Source: Deltaproteobacteria bacterium
GTDB taxonomy: Bacteria > Desulfobacterota > Desulfobacteria > Desulfobacterales > UBA11574
Length of the DNA: 13,771 bases
NCBI GenBank assembly: GCA_019313505.1
Contig: JAFDBA010000083.1
Coordinates: 1-13,771 of the forward strand
Direction: 5' to 3'
Positions 1 to 5,746 of the stretch are shown here, one piece after another. A program made the position numbers and the translations under genes. The notes below the pieces were generated by a model. It saw only the letters and a program-made list of their open reading frames with translations, ran no database searches and was not told the origin of the DNA. Numbering within the stretch: position 1 is the stretch's first letter; every line of letters begins with the position of its first letter.

Positions 1-360
1 TTGGACGAAGACCACGCGAAAATACTGAGCAAGGTAGGCGCCACGGAGATCATCCACCCGGAAAAAGATATGGCAGTCAGAGTGGCCAGGGGGTTGTCCA
101 GGCCCAATATCCTGGATTTTATTCCTTTAGAGGAAGACTATAATCTTGTCCAGGCTGGCCCTCCAGCCGCATTCATCGGCAAAACCCTGAAAGAACTTCA
201 TCTTCGCGCAAAGTACAATGTGTATGTAATTGCTGTTAAAGAACTCGTTCCTGAAAATTTTATTCTTGTTCCACCCGCAAGTTTTGTTATTAAAGACAGC
301 GACATTCTTATGATGCTGGGAAAATCAAAGGATATTAAACGAATCGAAGAATTAAAGTAG
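1..360 (+). CDS. TrkA/KtrA-type K+ uptake regulatory protein, C-terminal part (5' end outside window)
   Basis: The frame is open from the first base, so this is the tail of a longer gene; the TTG at base 1 is probably an internal Leu codon rather than a start. The first ~35 visible residues (EDHAKILSKVGATEIIHPEK, then DMAVRVARGL) match the end of the RCK_N Rossmann domain of TrkA/KtrA proteins, which bind nucleotide and gate Trk/Ktr potassium channels at the cytoplasmic face. Residues ~38-119 form an RCK_C (TrkA-C) domain, with the GKTLKELHLRAKYNVYVIAV stretch and a closing strand around DSDILMMLGK. Family members run about 215-230 residues, so roughly 100 residues lie upstream. It ends 28 bases before the ABC ATPase gene; a functional link to that gene is not evident. 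The family call is sound; whether it serves Trk or Ktr cannot be decided here. Confidence 0.88.
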   Translation: MDEDHAKILSKVGATEIIHPEKDMAVRVARGLSRPNILDFIPLEEDYNLVQAGPPAAFIGKTLKELHLRAKYNVYVIAVKELVPENFILVPPASFVIKDSDILMMLGKSKDIKRIEELK

Positions 361-388
361 ATGGCTTCGTAAAAAGAAAGGAAAAACC

Positions 389-1327
389 ATGATCCATATT
401 GAAAATTTGAGTAAATATTACAGAGACTTCTGCGCTGTGGATCAGATCAATCTCGACATTAAAAAAGGTGAAATCCTCGGCTTGTTGGGTCCAAACGGCG
501 CAGGTAAAACAACCACATTGCGAATGCTGACAGGCTATTTTATGCCCACATCCGGAACCATTCGCGTAAAGGACTATCAGCTTGACGAGAATTTGCTGGA
601 AATCAAAAAGCTTATGGGATACCTTCCGGAGTCCGCACCCCTGTACCACAGCATGCTGGTTTATGACTATCTTGATTATGTTGCGGGACTAAGGGGACTG
701 GATAAAGAAAAGAAAATTTCCAGAATCCGGCAGCTTGTGGATTTGTGCGGGTTGGATGAAATCATGCACCGGAGTATCAGTGAATTATCCAAAGGATTTA
801 ATCAGAGGGTAGGTCTGGCCCACGCCATGATGGATGATCCGGAAATTTTGATTCTTGATGAACCCACTTCAGGCCTTGATCCCAATCAGATCGCCGAGAT
901 ACGGAAAATCATCCGGCAGATCGGGGAAGAAAAAACCGTAATTCTTTCAACCCATATCCTGAGCGAAGTTGAAGCAACCTGTGACCGGGTGGTGATCCTC
1001 GACAAAGGAAAGATCGTCGCAAACGACCGAATGGAAAATCTAAAGCAATCTGCAGGTCAAACACATTTTATCCATTTAGATATTCTGAAGGCAAATTTCC
1101 AAGAGGTACGCGATAGATTAAGGGGAATTGAAGGTGTCACTGGAATTGAAAAGATTAATGAAAAACCAAACGGCCCCCTTAGCGTGCAAGTTGCCTGCAA
1201 ATCCGCTTCTGATCTGAGAGAAACCGTTTATCAAGAAATAAAACAAACAGACTGGGTTCTCATTGAGTTTCATCAGGAGACCAAAACCCTTGAAACCATA
1301 TTCCGCGAGCTGACCGAGGAGGACTGA
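389..1327 (+). CDS. ABC transporter ATP-binding protein, GldA-like
   Basis: A 312-residue nucleotide-binding subunit of an ABC transporter, acting on the cytoplasmic face and powering the permease encoded next. Seen in the sequence: Walker A GPNGAGKTT (residues 34-42), the GYLPE segment at the Q-loop position (77-81; Glu where most ABC ATPases have Gln, which is usual in GldA-like members), signature LSKGFNQR (133-140), Walker B ILILDEP (153-159) and the H-loop STH (187-189). Residues ~215-312 form the C-terminal extension typical of the GldA/NatA class. The ATG has an AAAGGA-type ribosome site seven bases upstream. The permease start follows its stop by one base, so the two are surely co-transcribed. 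The gliding-related name reflects homology only; in non-gliding bacteria the substrate is unknown. Family assignment is very firm, substrate is not. Confidence 0.93.
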   Translation: MIHIENLSKYYRDFCAVDQINLDIKKGEILGLLGPNGAGKTTTLRMLTGYFMPTSGTIRVKDYQLDENLLEIKKLMGYLPESAPLYHSMLVYDYLDYVAGLRGLDKEKKISRIRQLVDLCGLDEIMHRSISELSKGFNQRVGLAHAMMDDPEILILDEPTSGLDPNQIAEIRKIIRQIGEEKTVILSTHILSEVEATCDRVVILDKGKIVANDRMENLKQSAGQTHFIHLDILKANFQEVRDRLRGIEGVTGIEKINEKPNGPLSVQVACKSASDLRETVYQEIKQTDWVLIEFHQETKTLETIFRELTEED

Positions 1328-1328
1328 T

Positions 1329-2033
1329 ATGCACCAAGTTATCCGTATTTGCCATAAAGAATTAAAAGACTATTTCATATCCCCCATAGCCTATATTGTC
1401 ATATCTATTTTCCTACTGGTGACCGGGTGGTTCTTTTTTACAACCTTTTTCTATTATAACCAGGCAGATCTTAGAAACTTTTTTAATCTGCTTCCAATTA
1501 CCTTTTCCTTCCTGATCCCGGCAGTCACCATGAGATTGTTTTCCGAGGAGCTGAACGTGGGATCTTATGAGATGCTCCTCACCCTGCCGGTAACATTTAA
1601 GGATATCCTTTTGGGTAAATTTTTAGCCGGCGTTTTATTTGTAGCCGCTGCCCTGGTGCCGACCTTTGCCTACCCCATATTCATTGCCTTTATGGGCCAG
1701 TTAGAATGGGGACCTGTGGCAGGGGGTTATCTGGGAGCTCTTTTACTGGGCGCGTCTTTTGTAGCTGTAGGGCTCTTTGCGTCATCATTGACCCGCAACC
1801 AAATCATCGCCTTTATTGTGGGCATGGCGATCTGTTTTACGCTGACCTTAATCGACAAAATGCTCTTTTTCTTTCCCGGGTCGTTGTTGGGAGTTATCGG
1901 GTATCTTGGCGCTGATTTTCATTTTCAAAACATCGCCAAAGGGATCATCGATTCTAGGGATATTGTCTATTTTTTAAGTGTTGTCTTTATCGGTCTTTAC
2001 AGCACCCATCTGGTCATGCAAAAAACAAGTTAG
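1329..2033 (+). CDS. ABC-2 type permease (GldF-like)
   Basis: A 234-residue integral membrane protein, the transmembrane half of the ABC exporter whose ATPase is encoded immediately upstream. About six hydrophobic segments can be seen (residues ~18-40, 55-70, 93-117, 131-153, 158-175 and 212-230). The cytoplasmic N-terminus ICHKELKDYF and the motif FSEELNVGSYEMLLTLPV after the second helix are hallmarks of the ABC-2/NosY-GldF permease group; the latter is the coupling segment that contacts the ATPase. A strong ribosome site, GAGGAGG at 1316-1322, lies inside the end of the ATPase gene, six bases from this ATG, consistent with translational coupling. It is followed by a 158-base gap that holds a palindromic repeat before the GldG-family gene. 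Family call firm; transported substrate unknown. Confidence 0.92.
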   Translation: MHQVIRICHKELKDYFISPIAYIVISIFLLVTGWFFFTTFFYYNQADLRNFFNLLPITFSFLIPAVTMRLFSEELNVGSYEMLLTLPVTFKDILLGKFLAGVLFVAAALVPTFAYPIFIAFMGQLEWGPVAGGYLGALLLGASFVAVGLFASSLTRNQIIAFIVGMAICFTLTLIDKMLFFFPGSLLGVIGYLGADFHFQNIAKGIIDSRDIVYFLSVVFIGLYSTHLVMQKTS

Positions 2034-2155
2034 AAGTGCCTAAAGTGAGCTAAAGTGCCTAAAGTTATGGAGTCGCTGCGCTCCGATGATTTTATATAAT
2101 TGACAAAATTCCTTAACTTTAGATCACTTTTAACTTTAGATCACTTTTAACTTTT
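2034..2155. repeat. Palindromic intergenic repeat, copy A
   Basis: The gap between the permease and the GldG-family gene is mostly one inverted-repeat element. The left arm (2034-2067) repeats AAAGTGCCTAAAGT-like units. The right arm holds two perfect adjacent 17-base copies of AACTTTAGATCACTTTT (2115-2131 and 2132-2148) and a partial third. The arms are imperfectly complementary and continue inward, GTTATGGA (2064-2071) against TTCCTTAAC (2109-2117). The loop holds a small GGAG...CTCC hairpin (2069-2084) and TATATAAT (2093-2100). Bases 2062-2120 match 4430-4488 at 52 of 59 positions. No protein is encoded. A further 36 bases lead to the next ribosome site, AGGAGA at 2181-2186. Confidence 0.85.
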
Positions 2156-2191
2156 CCGGTTTATCCGGGTTAGGGGTTACAGGAGAATAAA

Positions 2192-4393
2192 ATGGGCAAG
2201 CAAAAACCATATTCAAACTATATAAAGCTTTTTATTTATCTGGTAATCATCGTCCTCATCAATGTGGTAGGCATGACACTCTTCTTCAGGATAGATCTCA
2301 CATCAAACAGGCTTTATTCCATATCCGAAGCAAGCAAAAAGGTGGTATCCACACTTTCCGAGCCTTTAACCATAGATGTGTTTTTTACCAAAAACCTGCC
2401 GGCACCGTATAATAATACGGAACGATATCTTCATGATCTGCTTGAAGAATATGCTATCCACGCCAACAAGTATTTTAATTACAAGTTTTATGACGTCAGC
2501 CCCGAGGCTCAAGGAATCAACCCTTCGGCACAGGAGAATCAAAAACTGGCCAAAAATTATGGTATTAACCCGGTTCAGATTCAGGCCTTTGAAGAAGATG
2601 AAGTAAAATTTAAAAAGGCTTACATGGGCCTGGTATTAATTCATGGCGATATGGTGGAACAGATTCCTACAATTACTTCCATAAGTGGTTTAGAGTATAA
2701 ACTGACCACGGCCATACAGAAACTGAATAACAAAATCAGTGCATTATTAGGCCTTGCAGATAAAATTCAGGTCAAATTGTTTTTGTCTTCTTCCTTAAAA
2801 TCTGTTGCACCCTTTATGGGTCTTAGCGAACTTCCTGAATATCCTGCCAAGTTGAAAGAAATAATCAAAGATGTCAATTCCAAAAACTACGGGAAACTTG
2901 AATATACCTATATTGACCCCTCAACCGTGGAAACAGATCAACCGTCATGGAAAAAATATAACCTTATGCATCTCAAATGGCCTGATCTTTCAGGGGGTAA
3001 AATTCGGGCCGGCAGCGGCATCATCGGGCTTGCAATGGAATATAAAGAAAAAGTCAGGGAGATTCCGCTGTTAAGTGTATTGCGGATACCTATCATCGGG
3101 ACCCAGTATAATCTGGCAGACATTGATCAACTGGAAGAAATGATCAACGACAATCTGGAAACACTGATCGATATCAACCAGGATCTCGGATATCTTGCGG
3201 ATCACGGAACACCTGACATTTCAGGTTTCTCGCCAATGGGACAAAAAAATACGGATTCGCTGTCAACATTTACAAGCCTGATCTCCCAAACTTACACCAT
3301 TAAACCGGTCAATTTAAAAGACCACCCCATCCCCGGAAGCCTGAATTGTTTGGTTATCGCAGGACCCACAGAAAATTTTTCCGATTATGAGCTTTACCAG
3401 ATCGATCAGGCCCTGATGAGGGGAACCAACCTGGCACTTTTCCTGGATGCTTTCAATGAAGTCAGGGATAACAACCGGCAAAATTTTGGATTAAACCGAG
3501 GGGTTAATTATATGCCCCTCGATACCGGTTTTAATAAATTACTGGTTCATTACGGAATCGATATAAAAAAATCGTATGTTATGGATGAAAATTGTCATAA
3601 GCAGCGGCTTCCCGGAAGCATGGGCGGGGGGGAAAGACCCATATATTTTGCCCCCATCATCAAAAACAGGTCCATCAACCATGACCTTAAATTTATGAGC
3701 GGCATCAATGGGCTGGTTGCGGTTAAAATATCCCCTCTGGAACTAAATGAAGAACAGATTTCAAAAAACAAGTTAACGGCCGTGAAGCTGTTTTCATCTT
3801 CGGAAAAATCATGGGAAATACGTGAAAACATCAACCTTAATCCTATGTTTCTCAGCCCTCCACCGTCTACTGATGAACTACAGAGTTTTCCATTGGCATA
3901 TATTGTTGAAGGAGAGTTCCCCAGTTATTTTGCGGGAAAACCTATCCCTGAAAAAACATCCAATGAAACGGATACGGGAACCAATGATAATAAAGAAAGC
4001 AGCGTTGAACCAGAAGCTAAAAAAGAGAACAATGACATGTCCAAGATAACAGGCCGGGGAAACTTTGTATCAAAAGGCAAACCGGCTAAAATTTTTCTGA
4101 TGGCTTCGTCGGAAATGTTAAAGGACACTGTTCTGGATCCTGAAGGTAACAGCCCTAACGACATGTTTGTTATGAATACCATAGATGCCATGAACCATCG
4201 GCAGAATATCGCCATAATGCGAAGCAAGATTCTCCGCTTTAATCCTTTACATAATACCGGAGCGCTCACAAAAACATTTGTCAAGTCTTTTAATATCGCC
4301 GGACTTCCGGTGCTTGTGGTCTTTTTGGGATTGATTATTTGGCTACGCCGCCATTCAAGAAAAAAACGGATACAGATAATGTTTCAGAAATAA
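2192..4393 (+). CDS. GldG-family ABC transport auxiliary protein with duplicated N-terminal domain
   Basis: A 733-residue protein that probably forms a complex with the ABC ATPase and permease encoded just upstream. It is anchored by a helix at residues ~11-32 and another at ~703-718, with the bulk between them outside the cytoplasmic membrane, and ends in a basic tail RRHSRKKR. The segment IDLTSNRLYSISEASKKVV (34-52) after the first helix is typical of GldG proteins. Residues ~58-180 and ~191-328 look like two diverged copies of one alpha/beta domain. Residues ~334-460 (GYLADHGTPDIS, then NCLVIAGPTENFSDYE and LMRGTNLALFLDAF) are the ABC_transp_aux domain. A Glu/Asn/Lys-rich linker of low complexity lies at ~586-625. 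Ribosome site AGGAGA sits five bases before the ATG. GldG helps gliding in Bacteroidetes; here its role is unknown, though cell-envelope export or stress is plausible. Confidence 0.88.
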   Translation: MGKQKPYSNYIKLFIYLVIIVLINVVGMTLFFRIDLTSNRLYSISEASKKVVSTLSEPLTIDVFFTKNLPAPYNNTERYLHDLLEEYAIHANKYFNYKFYDVSPEAQGINPSAQENQKLAKNYGINPVQIQAFEEDEVKFKKAYMGLVLIHGDMVEQIPTITSISGLEYKLTTAIQKLNNKISALLGLADKIQVKLFLSSSLKSVAPFMGLSELPEYPAKLKEIIKDVNSKNYGKLEYTYIDPSTVETDQPSWKKYNLMHLKWPDLSGGKIRAGSGIIGLAMEYKEKVREIPLLSVLRIPIIGTQYNLADIDQLEEMINDNLETLIDINQDLGYLADHGTPDISGFSPMGQKNTDSLSTFTSLISQTYTIKPVNLKDHPIPGSLNCLVIAGPTENFSDYELYQIDQALMRGTNLALFLDAFNEVRDNNRQNFGLNRGVNYMPLDTGFNKLLVHYGIDIKKSYVMDENCHKQRLPGSMGGGERPIYFAPIIKNRSINHDLKFMSGINGLVAVKISPLELNEEQISKNKLTAVKLFSSSEKSWEIRENINLNPMFLSPPPSTDELQSFPLAYIVEGEFPSYFAGKPIPEKTSNETDTGTNDNKESSVEPEAKKENNDMSKITGRGNFVSKGKPAKIFLMASSEMLKDTVLDPEGNSPNDMFVMNTIDAMNHRQNIAIMRSKILRFNPLHNTGALTKTFVKSFNIAGLPVLVVFLGLIIWLRRHSRKKRIQIMFQK

Positions 4394-4524
4394 AAAGTGA
4401 CTAAAGTTTGAAATGATCTAAAGTGACTAAAGTTATGGTGTCGCTTCGCTCCTCTGTTTTTATATAATTAACAGAATTCCTTAACTTTAGCTCACTTTAA
4501 ACTTTAGTTCACTTCAAACTTTTT
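4394..4524. repeat. Palindromic intergenic repeat, copy B
   Basis: A second copy of the element at 2034-2155, starting at the first base after the GldG-family stop. The left arm is 4394-4435 (AAAGTGACTAAAGT units) and the right arm 4482-4524 (TAACTTTAGCTCACTTTAAA onward), complementary over about 40 bases with small offsets. The core 4430-4488 differs from copy A at only 7 of 59 positions and keeps the GTCGCT-CGCTCC hairpin, TATATAATT and AATTCCTTAACTTT. Repeats of this form inside an operon would be transcribed as a long hairpin in the mRNA. A perfect TATAAT lies at 4463-4468, but no convincing -35 hexamer accompanies it, so a promoter is not claimed. Confidence 0.85.
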
Positions 4525-4600
4525 CAGCGATTCTTCAAGTAGAGCCGAAGAACTCTGACCTGGCACAAAGGTCCAGGTTTTTCAGGACGAAATAAACAGG
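4525..4600 (+). repeat. Structured leader-like tail, copy 1, upstream of the DUF4340 gene
   Basis: These bases run directly into the DUF4340 ribosome site and recur upstream of the rhodanese gene (8809-8880), about 88 percent identical over roughly 97 bases when the preceding arm is included. Two hairpins are predicted on the plus strand: TTCTTC (4531-4536) with GAAGAA (4547-4552) around a 10-base loop, and ACCTGG (4558-4563) with CCAGGT (4573-4578) around a 9-base loop, the latter followed by five T. In the other copy the first helix is TTCTCC with GGAGAA, a compensatory change that keeps the pair. That suggests function at RNA level, perhaps a weak terminator or attenuator, but two copies are thin evidence and no known riboswitch consensus was recognised. 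Confidence 0.6.
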
Positions 4601-4607
4601 GGAAAAT

Positions 4608-5495
4608 ATGAGGCTTAAAAAAGAATATTTCATACTGGCAGGCGTCATGATTGCATTGATACTTTATCTTGTTTTGCATCATTCAAACCGGACACATTAT
4701 AAACTTCCGGATATTACCGCGGTTTCCGGAAAACAGATTTCAAAGCTGGAGATCGACAAGGCAGGCAAGACCGTTGTTTTGAACAAAAAAGATAACACCT
4801 GGTACATCGGGCTCAAAGCATATACCGCTGATTCCACAAAGGTCAAAAACATGCTTAACATGATTGAAAAATTGACACTGACAGCCCTTGTATCGGAATC
4901 AAAAAATTATGTCCGTTATGATTTGGCTAACGATAAAAAAATTACTGTAAAAGCCTGGGATGGAAAAACGCTGAGCCGCGAATTTGGTATAGGCAAGGCA
5001 GCTACCACCCATCAGCATACATTTGTTAGATTGGCGGCTGATCCTCAAAAAGATATCCGTGAAATTACGCTTACCCATGACAAAAAGACCATGACTCTGA
5101 GTCAAAAACAGGTTTCCGAACAAGGTAGTAAAAAAAAGGATAAACAAGGAAAAACTTCTAAAGAACCCGAAACCAAAATGGTCTGGCAGGATGCTGAAGG
5201 TAATAAAGTGGATGAAACCAAGGTTAGCCGTCTGTTGAGTTTCTTTAATCGATTGGAGTGTGAAAAATATATAAATGATGCAAAAAAAGCCGATTTTATA
5301 AATCCGATCCTTGCCGTTACACTGAAAGGAGAGAAGGGATATTCCCTTTCCGTATTTGCCAAAAAAGAAAAAGACGGCAAAAATAATCCGGCGATTTCCT
5401 CTGAAAACGATTACCCTTTTTTACTGTCCGATTCCCAGGTGAACAGTATTAAAACAAAAATCGATGATATTATGGGAGTAAAAAAGAAGACGTAA
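4608..5495 (+). CDS. DUF4340 domain-containing membrane-anchored protein
   Basis: A 295-residue protein with an uncleaved N-terminal anchor (basic MRLKK, hydrophobic ~7-24), the rest predicted outside the cytoplasmic membrane. The body has the DUF4340 pattern: the first beta-rich repeat runs from DITAVSGKQISKLEIDKAGK (35-54) through NTWYIG and the YTADSTKVKNMLNMIEKL helix to YVRYDLANDKKITVKAWDGK (101-120), with a second, weaker repeat in the C-terminal half (AEGNKVDETKVSRLLSFFNR). A Lys-rich, low-complexity insert (~168-190) separates the halves. DUF4340 genes commonly sit next to GldA-GldF-GldG type ABC genes, and here it is the fourth gene of that set, so it is probably an accessory part of the same complex. 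The biochemical role is unknown. The start is supported by AGGGGA at 4598-4603. Two repeat modules separate it from the GldG gene, so its expression may differ. Confidence 0.85.
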   Translation: MRLKKEYFILAGVMIALILYLVLHHSNRTHYKLPDITAVSGKQISKLEIDKAGKTVVLNKKDNTWYIGLKAYTADSTKVKNMLNMIEKLTLTALVSESKNYVRYDLANDKKITVKAWDGKTLSREFGIGKAATTHQHTFVRLAADPQKDIREITLTHDKKTMTLSQKQVSEQGSKKKDKQGKTSKEPETKMVWQDAEGNKVDETKVSRLLSFFNRLECEKYINDAKKADFINPILAVTLKGEKGYSLSVFAKKEKDGKNNPAISSENDYPFLLSDSQVNSIKTKIDDIMGVKKKT

Positions 5496-5515
5496 AACCG
5501 GGTTTAATAGATTGA

Positions 5516-5644
5516 CAAACCATCTGGAAACCGCTGGTTCTGATTGTAGGAATTTTCCTGGTCTTTTTCAGCTGCCCGATTGAAGTTCCACAATACTATG
5601 ATGTCCCCTATTATAAACGATTTTCTGGATTTTGTGGTGTTTGA
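5516..5644 (+). pseudogene. Start-less remnant of a membrane-protein gene
   Basis: In the 251-base gap before the UPF0182 gene, one frame is open for 42 codons and bounded by stops on both sides, with no ATG, GTG or TTG near its beginning. Its translation is protein-like: TIWKPLVLIVGIFLVFFSCP gives a good membrane helix, followed by IEVPQYYDVPYYKRF. A helix opening with a WKP motif recalls the N-terminus of some bacterial permeases, but I cannot name the family. It has no ribosome site and ends at TGA (5642-5644). The simplest reading is the decayed end of a gene that once stood here; chance is the alternative. The rest of the gap (5645-5746) shows only the ribosome site of the next gene. Confidence 0.4.
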
Positions 5645-5746
5645 AAAAGAGCTTGCACAAATTCGACAAAAGCCATAGAATTCACAGATGCGGTTAAATT
5701 TGGTGGCTGGCAAAGGGCTGCCATTTTCTTACGGAGGTTCCCGGAA

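Noticed and set aside
2034..2155. CRISPR array suggested by short repeats near 2034, 4394 and 8700
   Set aside because: Units are 8-17 bases, adjacent or inverted without spacers of constant length, and no cas genes are present.
3925..4284. 119-residue minus-strand open frame inside the GldG-family gene
   Set aside because: It is an antisense shadow of a well-supported coding region, with no ribosome site or recognisable domain.
4558..4582. Strong intrinsic terminator before the DUF4340 gene
   Set aside because: The stem has only six pairs with a 9-base loop and five T, and sits just before a start codon; it is kept as a possible attenuator, not called a terminator.
5512..5517. TTGACA as a -35 promoter box upstream of the UPF0182 gene
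   Set aside because: No -10-like hexamer at 16-18 bases downstream, and the sequence overlaps the possible gene remnant.
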